Program-made: the position numbers and the translations under genes
Shown here: piece after piece, positions 8,264-20,030 of the stretch
Layout: each line of letters opens with the position of its first letter
Position numbering within the stretch: position 1 is the stretch's first letter
Notes under the pieces: generated by a model
The model's input: the letters and a program-made list of their open reading frames with translations, nothing else
Told to the model about the DNA's origin: nothing
The model's database searches: none
Source of the DNA: JAHEFU01 sp041395205
GTDB taxonomy: Bacteria > 4484-113 > JAFGCY01
Assembly: GCA_041395205.1 (NCBI GenBank)
Contig: JAWLAZ010000002.1
Span: forward strand, 186,001-250,000
Direction of reading: 5' to 3'
DNA: 64,000 bases

Positions 8264-9139
8264 CTAAAGGAGAAACTCCTGGCCGGGGCGTGCCACCTGC
8301 ATCCCCGCATGTTCCACCTGCACACATGCCTCTGAACCCGGCTGCAGCAGCGGATTGCTGTGATTGAGGTGGAAGAAATGTATGCCGCAGCGCTTCTGCT
8401 GCGGCAGCGCCGCGAAGCGCCGGAGACTGTCACTGACGGTGGGATGCGGAATCTGGCGCATGTCGCGGCCGGGCAGTTCCGAACCACTGAAGAAAGTGCC
8501 GTCAAGCAGCGCGTGATCAACGCTTTGCAGGAGCTCCTCAATCGGTGGCTGGCAGTCCTCCCAGTTGTCAACATCCGGCAGGTAGAGCAGTGAAGCCCTT
8601 GTCCCGGAGATCCGGAAGGCCACGGTCTCACTGTATTCCGCTCGGTGTGGAACGGGCAGGGCTTCCACGTTCAGGCCTGGTGCCAGCTCCAGGCTGCCGC
8701 TGGGCTGCAGCTCACGCAGGCTGATGTTGCCAAGCCGCACGAGCTGGTCCCAGGGGCCATTGCTGCGCAGGAAATCCAGCAGGCGCGGCATACCGTACAC
8801 CGGCAGATCAGGGGTTGCCAATGCCTCGCGCCCGAGATGCATCAGCCCTGTGTAGTGACCGATATGGGCATGCGTGAGCAGGATCCCCGCAAGGTCCGGG
8901 GCGGCATTGAGCGGCGGACAGAGCCCGTCGAGCATTGCCAGCTGACGCGGAAACTCCGGCGTGCAGTCGATCAGCCAGCGCCGGCCATCAGGGTGGCAGA
9001 GCGCCAGACAGGCTGGATGACTGTGCAGGGCATGATCGAGCCTTGCATGTTCACAGCAGGGATTGCGGCAGCCGATGGAGGGGTAACCCGCATCCTGTGC
9101 CGTTCCCAGCAGGATCGCCCGCGTGGCTTCGTCACTCAC
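8264..9139 (-). CDS. PqqB-like metallo-beta-lactamase-fold hydrolase
   Basis: 291 residues. The N terminus GTAQDAGYPSIGC followed by CC resembles the start of PqqB, and LLTHAHIGHYTGL is the HxHxDH-type motif of the metallo-beta-lactamase fold, with His-Ile-Gly-His replacing the usual Asp. Later motifs PVPH, LLYLPDVDNW and LLDGTFF also match. PqqB and close relatives oxidise peptide-derived substrates or hydrolyse phosphate esters. No pqqA, C, D or E is nearby, so a PQQ role is not supported. Translation starts at GTG 9139, directly after a TACACT box. The cysteine pair at the start could bind a metal. Confidence 0.75.
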   Translation of the reverse strand: MSDEATRAILLGTAQDAGYPSIGCRNPCCEHARLDHALHSHPACLALCHPDGRRWLIDCTPEFPRQLAMLDGLCPPLNAAPDLAGILLTHAHIGHYTGLMHLGREALATPDLPVYGMPRLLDFLRSNGPWDQLVRLGNISLRELQPSGSLELAPGLNVEALPVPHRAEYSETVAFRISGTRASLLYLPDVDNWEDCQPPIEELLQSVDHALLDGTFFSGSELPGRDMRQIPHPTVSDSLRRFAALPQQKRCGIHFFHLNHSNPLLQPGSEACVQVEHAGMQVARPGQEFLL

Positions 9140-9145
9140 CGCTCA

Positions 9146-9151
9146 AGTGTA
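9146..9151 (-). promoter_or_regulatory. -10 box of leaderless promoter (PqqB-like gene)
   Basis: TACACT on the minus strand, 6 nt before GTG 9139. Confidence 0.5.
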
Positions 9152-9165
9152 CAACTCAGGCAGTC

Positions 9166-12753
<3,588 letters not shown>

Positions 12754-12756
<3 letters not shown>

Positions 12757-12773
12757 CCCTTTCTTCAGGGATG
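12754..12773 (-). promoter_or_regulatory. Hairpin covering the histidine-kinase start codon
   Basis: 7-bp perfect inverted repeat (12754-12760 with 12767-12773, 6-nt loop). In the mRNA it hides the start ATG and most of the AGAAAGGG ribosome-site region. A TAGTAT -10-like box lies just upstream (12782-12787). Confidence 0.5.
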
Positions 12774-12845
12774 ATGTACTAATACTATTAATGGAAGGCG
12801 TGCAATGAAGGCTGTTAACGTGGATTTAGCGGGGACTTGCCGGAA

Positions 12846-13319
12846 TTAAATCTGTTGATGGCATCCGCCGAAGTGCCTGCGCAGCAGGCCGTGACGATGT
12901 TCGAACATCCGTTGCAGGCGTGACTCCACGTAGCGTCCGGCGACAAGGCTGCCCAGTGTTCCGGCTGGCAATGCATAGCTGATGCTGTCCTGCATCTGGG
13001 TGCCGCCTGCCGGCAAGGGGAGGAAGCAGTGGCGGTGCTCCCAGTGCGCGAAGGGACCGCGGCGCTGGATGTCGATGAAGCCAGCAGGTTCGTCCAGCTC
13101 ACTGATCAGGCTGTGCCAGGGAAGCTGCAGCGGCCCGATGCGCACGCTCAGCCGGACAAGCTGGCCCTGCTGCAGGCGCTGAGGCGGGCTGAGCTGGCGG
13201 ACCCGTTCCCAGGGGGGCTGCAGCTCGAGGAAGGCTTCCGGCCGCGCATGCCAGTCAAACAGCTCCTGCTGGCTGCAGGCAAGTTCACTGCGCATCTCGT
13301 AGACAGGCACGGCATTCAT
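12846..13319 (-). CDS. SRPBCC-fold ligand-binding protein
   Basis: 157 residues. The pattern (short N-terminal strand with an E-L-A-C-S helix, W-x-R-P-E-AF, then alternating strands ending in a long C-terminal helix ESRLQRMFEHRHGLLRRHF) fits the START/SRPBCC superfamily (COG4276-like). These small proteins hold hydrophobic ligands or act in lipid and polyketide chemistry; no ligand can be predicted. There is no signal peptide, so it should be cytoplasmic. The ATG at 13319 stands 7 nt after TACAGT, a leaderless layout. Confidence 0.6.
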   Translation of the reverse strand: MNAVPVYEMRSELACSQQELFDWHARPEAFLELQPPWERVRQLSPPQRLQQGQLVRLSVRIGPLQLPWHSLISELDEPAGFIDIQRRGPFAHWEHRHCFLPLPAGGTQMQDSISYALPAGTLGSLVAGRYVESRLQRMFEHRHGLLRRHFGGCHQQI

Positions 13320-13326
13320 TACCGTG

Positions 13327-13332
13327 ACTGTA
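13327..13332 (-). promoter_or_regulatory. -10 box of leaderless promoter (SRPBCC gene)
   Basis: TACAGT on the minus strand, 7 nt before ATG 13319; divergent from the next promoter (13422). Confidence 0.45.
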
Positions 13333-13421
13333 TGCAGCCTGTTCCATCCTCCACCAAAATGTCACACTAATGCAGCTGATGACCGCCGCAGGCTCGCAAT
13401 GCCCTGTAACATCACTGTCTG

Positions 13422-13427
13422 TATACT
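13422..13427 (+). promoter_or_regulatory. -10 box of leaderless promoter (nuclease-fold gene)
   Basis: TATACT ending 7 nt before ATG 13435. Confidence 0.5.
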
Positions 13428-13434
13428 TGCCGGG

Positions 13435-14523
13435 ATGAACAGATTCGCAAATGATTCAAAGCAATCTCTGCTTTCATTATTCGGTTGCACCCTGCTGCTC
13501 GGGCTGTTGTCAACCTCGGCGGTCTGCGCCGCTGAAGTGCAGATGGAACCGGTCAGCCCGGAGACGCTGTTCCGGGTCGTCGAAATCATTGATCCTGCAC
13601 TGCTGCGGCTGGAGTACAACGGCTTTGACAATGTGGTGCGGGTGATCGGGATTGACGTACCGGGCCAGCCTGAAGCAGGAGTGGAGAACTGGATCAGCAC
13701 TGCGATGAGCCTGCAGCTTGCGAGCCAGATCCTCGAGGACGGCCTGGTGCAGATCGTGGCCGATGATGAGGATCAGGTGCGCTTTGATGATGATGGCAAC
13801 CTGCTCGTGCACATCATGCTGCCCAGTGCTTACAACTATGCCGAGGAGCTGCTGTACGGAGGGGCGGTGAGCCTGCGCAGCCGGGATGAATTCCGCGCTG
13901 ACTTAATGGAGGACTATATGAAGGCGGAGGCCCTGGCACGCGAGCGGCATCTCGGAATCTGGCAACGCAATCCGCTGGACATCACGGGCTATGCGGATTT
14001 CCTGCTGCGCTCCGATCTCTCCGCTTCCGATCTGCAGGGCTTCGAGATCCTCGATGACAAGCAGATGCCCTATGGGCATAGCCTGCTGTACGGCAGGGAT
14101 GCACAGCTGGAACTTTCCAATGCTGATCCGGCTCCGGCCCGGCTGCTGGTCTCGACCCTTGATGATGCGGTGGTCTCCAGCAACTTCGTCGTACTCTGGC
14201 CGGAGGATCTGAGCGACAAGGCGGATTATGCCAACCGAGTGCGCCAGCGCCTGCTGGAGATGCTGGAGCAGCGCTATGACTCCTCTCTGCTGGATGCCGA
14301 TGAGAGCCAGCAGTACGGCCCGGAACTGGCAACCTCCCGGGTCTATGCGGATGCTGATGGAGACTGGGTCTGGCTGCGCGGCTTCAGTGATGCGGTCTGG
14401 CTGGACGTAGACGATCCGCTGCCTGCGGCCGCGATGGTCTACTACTCCACGGCTGAGTGGCAGCGCCTGACGGATGCTGATGCCGCTGCGGCGGTTGGCG
14501 AAGCAGTAGGAAACGAGTTCTGA
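13435..14523 (+). CDS. Secreted staphylococcal-nuclease-like protein, active site partly altered
   Basis: 362 residues. A signal peptide (to about 31, ending CAA) precedes a domain whose order of elements matches thermonuclease (TNase): VVEIIDPALLRLEY, VRVIGIDVPG-PEAG, a central NLLVHIML strand and the EALARERHLGIW helix. The Arg and Glu in VRVIGID...PEA fit the active-site pair, but the third catalytic Arg near the glycine-rich strand is not evident, so nuclease activity is doubtful. The C-terminal half (about 190-362) has no known domain that I recognise. The start is ATG at 13435 because a TATACT box lies 7 nt before it; the longer frame begins inside the promoter. Confidence 0.55.
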   Translation: MNRFANDSKQSLLSLFGCTLLLGLLSTSAVCAAEVQMEPVSPETLFRVVEIIDPALLRLEYNGFDNVVRVIGIDVPGQPEAGVENWISTAMSLQLASQILEDGLVQIVADDEDQVRFDDDGNLLVHIMLPSAYNYAEELLYGGAVSLRSRDEFRADLMEDYMKAEALARERHLGIWQRNPLDITGYADFLLRSDLSASDLQGFEILDDKQMPYGHSLLYGRDAQLELSNADPAPARLLVSTLDDAVVSSNFVVLWPEDLSDKADYANRVRQRLLEMLEQRYDSSLLDADESQQYGPELATSRVYADADGDWVWLRGFSDAVWLDVDDPLPAAAMVYYSTAEWQRLTDADAAAAVGEAVGNEF

Positions 14524-14550
14524 GATAGCCAGGGGATTTCGGGGAGTTCT

Positions 14551-14622
14551 CACCCCCGCTCGGAATCGAACCAAGATCTGCCACTTAGGAGGCGGCCGTA
14601 CTATCCATTGTACTACGGGGGC
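14551..14622 (-). tRNA. tRNA-Arg (anticodon CCT)
   Basis: 72-nt cloverleaf on the minus strand: acceptor GCCCCCG paired with CGGGGGT (first pair a wobble), D arm GTAC-loop-GTAC, anticodon stem GCCGC/GTGGC with loop CTCCTAA, T arm CTTGG-TTCGATT-CCGAG. The CCA end is not encoded. Confidence 0.92.
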
Positions 14623-14632
14623 GTGAGCTGCC

Positions 14633-14638
14633 ATTATA
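14633..14638 (-). promoter_or_regulatory. -10 box of tRNA-Arg promoter
   Basis: TATAAT on the minus strand, 10 nt before the tRNA 5' end. Confidence 0.55.
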
Positions 14639-14730
14639 CCGGTTTCCCCCTCCGCTTCATCGCTCTGCTACGCTGAGAACAGACAGGGTGCGCCGGAGAG
14701 CTGGCATTACTGGCAGGGAAGGAGGAATCT

Positions 14731-14812
14731 GCGGAAGGGGGGATTCGAACCCCCACGAGCTTGCGCTCACTAGGTCCTGAACCTAGCGTGTCTGCCATTC
14801 CACCACTTCCGC
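14731..14812 (-). tRNA. tRNA-Leu (anticodon CAG)
   Basis: 82-nt class II tRNA: acceptor GCGGAAG/CTTCCGC, anticodon stem CTAGG/CCTAG with loop TTCAGGA, long variable arm (GAGCGCAAGCTC) and T loop TTCGAAT. CCA is not encoded. Confidence 0.95.
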
Positions 14813-14825
14813 AGGCAGGGCAGTA

Positions 14826-14854
14826 TTTATACCAACTGCGGGTGCAATTTGCAA
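14826..14854 (-). promoter_or_regulatory. tRNA-Leu promoter
   Basis: TTGCAA (14849-14854) and TATAAA (14826-14831) separated by 17 bp, about 13 nt before the tRNA. Confidence 0.65.
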
Positions 14855-14940
14855 TATCCGTGAAGAAGTTATTTTCTGACCCATGGGCGGATTTGAGCGA
14901 GATTTGCGTGAGGCCAGATCAGGGCTTAACCGCTGCTGAT

Positions 14941-14946
14941 TAGAAT
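14941..14946 (+). promoter_or_regulatory. -10 box of leaderless promoter for fliQ
   Basis: TAGAAT ending 6 nt before ATG 14953. Confidence 0.5.
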
Positions 14947-14952
14947 ATGCAT

Positions 14953-15225
14953 ATGACTCACAGCGGCTTCTATCTTGATGTGGCCTCGCAGGCCATCTAC
15001 AACGTCTACATCCTCAGCCTGCCGATCCTGCTGATTTCGCTCGCGGTGGGCTTCCTCGTGAGCATCTTCCAGGCGGTCACCAGCATCCAGGAGCAGACCC
15101 TGAGCTTCGTGCCGAAGATCGTGATCACCGGCCTCGCGCTGATCTACTTCGGGCCGGTCATGAATGAGCAGATCAGCGGCTTCGCCGGCAGCATCTTCGC
15201 CAACCTGCACCAGTACATCCGCTGA
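14953..15225 (+). CDS. fliQ: Flagellar export apparatus protein FliQ
   Basis: 90 residues with two membrane helices (about 15-37 and 52-72). The segment VSIFQAVTSIQEQTLSFVPKI is the diagnostic FliQ core (family form: SI.QA.TQI.E.TL.F.PKI). FliQ forms, with FliP and FliR, the inner-membrane gate of the flagellar type III export machine. The other export genes are not in this window, so fliQ stands alone here, which is less usual. The ATG at 14953 is chosen over the in-frame ATG at 14947, because it sits 6 nt after TAGAAT and gives the normal N terminus. Confidence 0.92.
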   Translation: MTHSGFYLDVASQAIYNVYILSLPILLISLAVGFLVSIFQAVTSIQEQTLSFVPKIVITGLALIYFGPVMNEQISGFAGSIFANLHQYIR

Positions 15226-15232
15226 GGCCGGC

Positions 15233-15562
15233 CTAGAAGTACGGCGTATTGACCACGCCGTCCTGCAACAGGCCGCTGGAGGAGTTGTCAGTGATGCCGA
15301 TGCGCACGCTGACATCCGTCACGCCCTCCACAGCGCCGGTCACTTCCTTGACCGCGTCGATCTGGCCCGGGTTGTCAACCTCACCGGTGACGAGCACCCG
15401 GCCCTCACCTTCATAGCTGACCTCGAAGGCGAACTCCTTCGTGCGGTCATCCGCCTTGAGGGCCTTGCTGACGGCCCCTTCGATCTTCGAGGCCTGTAAC
15501 AGGTCGCAGGAGGCCTGCAGCAGCAGGCCGCTGAGCAGCAGCAGGAGCATGAAGTAGCGCAT
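15233..15562 (-). CDS. BON-domain lipoprotein
   Basis: 109 residues. A lipoprotein signal (LLLQASC, Cys19) is followed by one BON domain: VSKALKADDRTKEFAFEVSYEGEGRVLVTGEVDNPGQIDAVKEVTGAVEGVTDV, which has the family's V..G.V......AV..V..V.GV pattern. BON proteins bind lipids or stabilise the outer membrane. ATG 15562 lies 6 nt after a perfect TATAAT that overlaps the stop codon of the upstream gene comF, so it has its own leaderless promoter. The last residues are ordinary. Confidence 0.8.
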   Translation of the reverse strand: MRYFMLLLLLSGLLLQASCDLLQASKIEGAVSKALKADDRTKEFAFEVSYEGEGRVLVTGEVDNPGQIDAVKEVTGAVEGVTDVSVRIGITDNSSSGLLQDGVVNTPYF

Positions 15563-15568
15563 CACAAG

Positions 15569-15574
15569 ATTATA
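15569..15574 (-). promoter_or_regulatory. -10 box of leaderless promoter (BON lipoprotein)
   Basis: TATAAT on the minus strand, 6 nt before ATG 15562; its TAA is also the stop codon of comF. Confidence 0.6.
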
Positions 15575-16367
15575 GGAGGGGCGGCGGGACATTGTGGAAG
15601 CCATCCTCCGCCAGCCGCTCCGCCGGATGCACCAGCGGGTTCGTGCTGAACAGCGTCAGGCCGTAGGCTCCCGCCGCTCCGCGCCGGCGCAGGGCCCGGG
15701 CACAGGCCGCCAGCGTGCTGCCGGTGGTCAGCAGGTCGTCCACCACTATGTATGTCTCACCGCTGATCCGCAGACGCCACTGCTCAGCCACATCGAAGGC
15801 TCCGCTGACATTGCTGTGGCGCTGGGCCTGGGTCAGGCCCACCTGCGTCGGGGTCTCGCGGGTACGCACCAGCAGGTCGGTGCGCAGCGGCAGGCCCGTA
15901 TGGTCCGCCAGCACCCGCGCCAGCAGCTCACTCTGATTGAAGCGCCGCTCCCGGCGGCGTGATGGATGCAGCGGCACGGGCAGGATCGCGGCGATCCTCA
16001 GCTGCGGCTCATCGAAGATCCGCGCGGCGCGCACCGGGATGCGCAGCAGGGCCCGCTCCGCCAGTTCCTGGCCAACGGCCAGATTGCCGTTGAACTTGAA
16101 GTCCGCCAGCAGCTGCCGGCCGAGTGCGTTGTAGATGTAGCCACTGCGGCTGCGCAGCACACCGATCTCGCGGCCGTGGCATTCGCTGCAGTCGGGGCTG
16201 GTGTAATGCGTACTGCGCCGGCGGCCGCAGCGCAGGCAGTAGCGCGGGATCACCAGTTCCAGCTCACGGCTGCATTCCTCGCAGAGTGCATCGGGGCCGG
16301 TTCGCTGGCAGGCGCTGCAGCGCGCGGGAAGCAGCAGCTGAACCATCCTGCGCAGCAGCTGCTTCAT
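15570..16367 (-). CDS. comF: ComF-family phosphoribosyltransferase-like protein
   Basis: 265 residues. Two zinc-finger pairs (CSACQ...CEEC and CLRCG...CSEC) precede a phosphoribosyltransferase fold ending with YIVVDDLLTTGSTL, the PRPP-binding loop. In between, LADFKFNGN and LLPVPLHPSRRRERRFNQSELLA match ComF. ComF is needed for DNA uptake in competent bacteria and may also act in DNA repair. An AGGAG site lies 8 nt before the ATG; the stop codon of rfaE2 overlaps this ribosome site, so the two are probably translated together. Confidence 0.9.
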   Translation of the reverse strand: MKQLLRRMVQLLLPARCSACQRTGPDALCEECSRELELVIPRYCLRCGRRRSTHYTSPDCSECHGREIGVLRSRSGYIYNALGRQLLADFKFNGNLAVGQELAERALLRIPVRAARIFDEPQLRIAAILPVPLHPSRRRERRFNQSELLARVLADHTGLPLRTDLLVRTRETPTQVGLTQAQRHSNVSGAFDVAEQWRLRISGETYIVVDDLLTTGSTLAACARALRRRGAAGAYGLTLFSTNPLVHPAERLAEDGFHNVPPPLL

Positions 16368-16378
16368 GGGACTTGCTC

Positions 16379-16846
16379 CTAACTCCGGATCCGCCGGATG
16401 ATTTCGCTGGTACTGTGCCCGGGTACGAGTTCCACGAGCTCCACCCGGCCACCGCGGGCTTCGACGATCTCACGGCCCACCACGTCCTCGATCCTGTAGT
16501 CCGCGCCCTTGACCAGCACGTCCGGCTGGATCAGGCTGATCAGTTCATAGGGAGTATCCTCGGCGAAAGGGGCCACGGCGTCCACCATGCGCAGTGCCTC
16601 AAGCATCACGATGCGGTCCGCCAGGGGCAGGATCGGCCGCGCCACCTGGCCCTTGCCGAGCCGCTGCACGCTTTCGTCGGTGTTGATGCCAACCACCAGC
16701 ACGTCGCCAAAACTGCGGGCCCGGGCCAGCTGTTCAATGTGCCCCGGGTGCAGCAGGTCGAACACGCCGTTCGTGAACACGACAACGCGTCCCGCACTGC
16801 GCCATTCACTGAGGCGCGACTCAAGCCGGGGATCCAGACTCGCCAA
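16379..16846 (-). CDS. rfaE2: Heptose-1-phosphate adenylyltransferase domain (RfaE2/HldE C-terminal type)
   Basis: 155 residues. VVFTNGVFDLLHPGHIEQL and INTDESV are the nucleotidyltransferase HxGH-type motifs; KGADYRIEDVVGREIVEARGG is the family's C-terminal motif. It adds AMP to D-glycero-beta-D-manno-heptose 1-phosphate to give ADP-heptose for the LPS core. The start overlaps the end of the kinase gene by 26 bp, so the two halves of HldE are split into coupled genes. Confidence 0.93.
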   Translation of the reverse strand: MASLDPRLESRLSEWRSAGRVVVFTNGVFDLLHPGHIEQLARARSFGDVLVVGINTDESVQRLGKGQVARPILPLADRIVMLEALRMVDAVAPFAEDTPYELISLIQPDVLVKGADYRIEDVVGREIVEARGGRVELVELVPGHSTSEIIRRIRS

Positions 16847-17831
16847 GGAATTCCTCCAGTTCCGCTGACATTTCCTCCAGGCGGACAGCCGTCACGCCCA
16901 GATGGCCGACTGCGATGCTGCCCGCCAGATTGCCAATCCGCGCCGCGATGAACAGGTCCGCGCCTCCGGCCAGGGCCATGGCGATCGCCGCCAGTGTGCT
17001 GTCACCAGCGCCGGCGACATCGAACACCTCGCGCGGCAGGCCCGGCAGATGGCGGTAGTGCCCGCCTGCATCCAGCACGTGCATGCCCTCCTGTCCGGCG
17101 GTGACGATCACCTGCCGGGCGCCCGCCAGCTCGCGCACCTGGCTGCAGACGCCGTGCATGTCACGGCGCTGGCCGCTGCCGTCCTGGCCGAAGAGTGCCA
17201 ATGCTTCAGACATGTTTGGTTTGACGAGGTCGGCCCCCTGGTAGCGGCCGATATTGCCGGGCTTGGGATCGACAACGACCTGTACCCCGGCCTGCTGGGC
17301 CGCGGCAATCAGCCGTGGTACGAGATCCTCCGTGAGCACGCCCTTGGCATAGTCGGACAGGAGCAGGATGTCGAGCTCAGGCAGGGCCTCAATGACGCGC
17401 TGCAGCAGTTCATTGCGGGTCTCATTGGGGATGTCGCTCGTGGTTTCCTCGTCATAGCGGACGACCTGCTGATTCTGGGCCACGACGCGGGTCTTGACCG
17501 TGCTCGGGCGGCCGCTGATGCTGACAACGCCCTGCATTTCAGCCCCGCGCTCCGAGAGCATCGTGCGGATCTCCTCACCGGCCTCGTCGTCACCGAGCAC
17601 ACCGAAGAGGGAGAGCCTGCCGCCCATGCTCAGCACATTGTTGCCGACATTGGCAGCGCCGCCGGGCTGGGTCGTGCGATGGGTGATATGCACCACGGGT
17701 ACAGGTGCCTCAGGGCTGATGCGGCTGGCCCGGCCGTAGATGAAGCGGTCGGCCATCAGGTCGCCGAGCACCCCGATGCGGGCCTCAGGAAAGGCCGCAA
17801 GTGCCGTCCGGATCTGGCTGTGTTCGTCCAC
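16821..17831 (-). CDS. rfaE1: Heptose-7-phosphate kinase domain (RfaE1/HldE N-terminal type)
   Basis: 336 residues of the PfkB/ribokinase fold. LGDLMADRFIYG, RISPEAPVPVV, GGAANVGNNVLSMGG, DYAKGVLT and the catalytic DVAGAGDSTLAA motif are all present. It phosphorylates D-glycero-D-manno-heptose 7-phosphate in LPS core synthesis. Translation starts at GTG 17831, 6 nt after TACAAT. The gene sits beside two Lpt-like genes, in keeping with an LPS cluster. Confidence 0.95.
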   Translation of the reverse strand: MDEHSQIRTALAAFPEARIGVLGDLMADRFIYGRASRISPEAPVPVVHITHRTTQPGGAANVGNNVLSMGGRLSLFGVLGDDEAGEEIRTMLSERGAEMQGVVSISGRPSTVKTRVVAQNQQVVRYDEETTSDIPNETRNELLQRVIEALPELDILLLSDYAKGVLTEDLVPRLIAAAQQAGVQVVVDPKPGNIGRYQGADLVKPNMSEALALFGQDGSGQRRDMHGVCSQVRELAGARQVIVTAGQEGMHVLDAGGHYRHLPGLPREVFDVAGAGDSTLAAIAMALAGGADLFIAARIGNLAGSIAVGHLGVTAVRLEEMSAELEEFLGESGSPA

Positions 17832-17837
17832 GCGATG

Positions 17838-17843
17838 ATTGTA
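17838..17843 (-). promoter_or_regulatory. -10 box of leaderless promoter (rfaE1-rfaE2-comF)
   Basis: TACAAT on the minus strand, 6 nt before GTG 17831. Confidence 0.55.
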
Positions 17844-17861
17844 TCAGGCCCGCTGCAGGGC

Positions 17862-20030
17862 TCAGCGGCCGCTTTCCACCACATTCGGTCCGCTGCCCGT
17901 CGCAAAGGCACCGGCAGCGATGTCATCACGCACTTCACCCGTACCCTGCGAGGGCGTGGCCTGGGCCAGATCCTCGCTGACGAAGCTGCCCTGCACCAGC
18001 CCCACGAAAGTGAAGACGTCGTTGGCAGTGTCAACATAGACCTGGGCGCAGTAGACGCTGCTGTCCTCATCAGGCTTGACGAGCACGTTGTCACGCAGCA
18101 GGAAGAACTTGGCGGTTTCATCCTGCACCAGCTCACCGGCCTGCAGCAGCTTCTGTCCGGCGGTGACCCGGACCCCGCCATGCATCTCGATGCGCTTGCG
18201 TTCGAAGTTGTACTCCAGAGTGAGGGCCTCGGCCTCCATCGCCTGCTGCATGGTCTCACTCAGATCATCGCTGACCTCATCACGTTCGATCAGACCGCCG
18301 GCGAACAGCCACTCGCCGTCCGTCTGGTTGTAGCTGACGACCTGGCCGACACTGCCTTCAGCGTAGAAGTCCTTGGTCTGGTCGTTGATTTCGATGTATG
18401 CCGCCTTCACACCGCGCTTGGGCTGCTCGAAGCCGACCTGCCGGCCCGGACTGGAGAAGAACTTGGCAATCCCGCTGGCTTCCTCGTAGGCCAGCCGGTC
18501 GCAGGTGATCGTGGTCTTGCCGTCCGTCAGGGCCCTGAGCTTCTGCTCATCCTCAGGGGCCGCCAGCTCATTGTCGAAGATCCAGTCATACTTCTCGACC
18601 TCAAGCTTCACGCCGCCGCTCATCAGGTATTCCTTGGATTCATCGTCATAGTCAATGCGGTACATCGTGCCACGGAAGACGGGATGACCCATGCGCACGT
18701 TCTCGATGGCGATCATCTCCCGCGTCTCCCAGTTGTAGAAGAGCTTGCCGCAGCTCAGCTCGAACTCGCGGGCCGCGAAGTACTCACGCAGGCGGTCCTT
18801 GGAACCAAGCGACATGTCCGGTTCCGTCTTGTTGCGGTCGGCCAGCTTCTTGAAGCTCACGAAGCCGCTGGCCTGAAATTTCTTCTCATTGAATAGGATG
18901 CGCAGCTCATCGGTCTTCAGCGTGTACTTGGGATCGATGATGTTGACATTGCCGGTCAGTACGGCGATTTCGTTCTTCTCATCAATGTCCGCCACATCAC
19001 CGCTGATCGTGATTTCGTCGAAGTAGATGATCACCCCGCCTTCCATGTGGAACTGCTTGGTCTCGGTGCTGCCGCGCACGTTGCCCGTCGGCACACTCAG
19101 CCAGGCGTAGTTGTCCATCAGCCCGATCCCGGGCCGGGCCTGCTGGCGGCTGATGATGTCCGGGACGTCACCCTCGGGCAGCTTGGTGCCTGGCAGCAGG
19201 CTGTCGAATTCGAGATTCTTCTCGTAGCGCTCGAGGAATTCCTCCGGAGTCATGTCCAGATTCAGGGAATTACCTTCAATCCCGAATTCCGAGAGATCAA
19301 ACAGGTCGTCAAGTTCCGCCATGTCATCCGGCACGCTGCCTTCCTCGTCGGCAATGAAGCCCGGCGTTTCCGGGCGCACGGCTGCACCGGCTTCAGCTCC
19401 ATCACGCGGCGCCTGCGAGGGATCTCCGCGATCCATGCGCTGGTCGAGTGTCTCGACACCGCTCAGGGGCCGAATGTTGTCCTCACCAGGAGCCTGGCCT
19501 TCCGCAACATTGGTGCTGCCGGTGCCTGACGGACTGCCGCCCTGCTGATCCGTCGGTGAACTGAGCAGGCCACTGGCACTGTCCTCGGGGCGCGCCACCG
19601 TTGGTGTCGCCTCATCCACGGGACGGACGGAACTGTCACCGCTGCGCTGCACCACGCTGTCGCCGGTGCTGTCGTCAGCGCTGTTGGCAGGCGGCTGACC
19701 ACCCTGGGCGCGGTCGCGCTCCGCTGGACTGGCCGGGGTAGTACCATCCGCAGCCTGCTTGCCGGCTTCAGCAGCTTCCGCTCCGGTCTCTGAAGCGGGT
19801 TTGTCAGCGAGCTTGACCTCCACGGCCTTGTCAGTATTGCCTTCCTGCTTTGCAGCCTCGGTGGATTCCTGCTTGTCAGGATCCTTCTCGCCGGACAGCT
19901 TCTCCTTCTGCTCCTCACTGGCTGGTTTCTCCGCCGGCTTCTCGGAACCGCCGTTCTGGGCACGCACGCCCGTGGCACAGCACAGGCAGAGACAACTCAG
20001 GCAGAGCATCAGGAGCAGGCGGCGCAGCAT
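17862..20030 (-). CDS. LptA/OstA-like LPS-transport-associated protein with long acidic linker
   Basis: 722 residues. After a signal peptide (to about 24) come about 240 residues rich in Glu, Lys, Ser, Pro and Gly, then beta-jelly-roll-like repeats typical of LptA/OstA: NEIAVLTGNVNI, YTLKTDELRILFNEKK, ATFYNW-type strands and LEYNFERKRIEMHGGVRV. These repeats carry LPS across the periplasm. It starts one base after the LptC-like gene (TGATG), so the two are coupled. The extended linker is much longer than in LptA of E. coli (about 185 residues total), suggesting a periplasm-spanning or wall-crossing arm. Confidence 0.7.
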   Translation of the reverse strand: MLRRLLLMLCLSCLCLCCATGVRAQNGGSEKPAEKPASEEQKEKLSGEKDPDKQESTEAAKQEGNTDKAVEVKLADKPASETGAEAAEAGKQAADGTTPASPAERDRAQGGQPPANSADDSTGDSVVQRSGDSSVRPVDEATPTVARPEDSASGLLSSPTDQQGGSPSGTGSTNVAEGQAPGEDNIRPLSGVETLDQRMDRGDPSQAPRDGAEAGAAVRPETPGFIADEEGSVPDDMAELDDLFDLSEFGIEGNSLNLDMTPEEFLERYEKNLEFDSLLPGTKLPEGDVPDIISRQQARPGIGLMDNYAWLSVPTGNVRGSTETKQFHMEGGVIIYFDEITISGDVADIDEKNEIAVLTGNVNIIDPKYTLKTDELRILFNEKKFQASGFVSFKKLADRNKTEPDMSLGSKDRLREYFAAREFELSCGKLFYNWETREMIAIENVRMGHPVFRGTMYRIDYDDESKEYLMSGGVKLEVEKYDWIFDNELAAPEDEQKLRALTDGKTTITCDRLAYEEASGIAKFFSSPGRQVGFEQPKRGVKAAYIEINDQTKDFYAEGSVGQVVSYNQTDGEWLFAGGLIERDEVSDDLSETMQQAMEAEALTLEYNFERKRIEMHGGVRVTAGQKLLQAGELVQDETAKFFLLRDNVLVKPDEDSSVYCAQVYVDTANDVFTFVGLVQGSFVSEDLAQATPSQGTGEVRDDIAAGAFATGSGPNVVESGR

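Noticed and set aside
16902..18896. 664-codon open frame opposite rfaE1 and the LptA-like gene
   Set aside because: Shadow spanning two well-supported genes, no motif.
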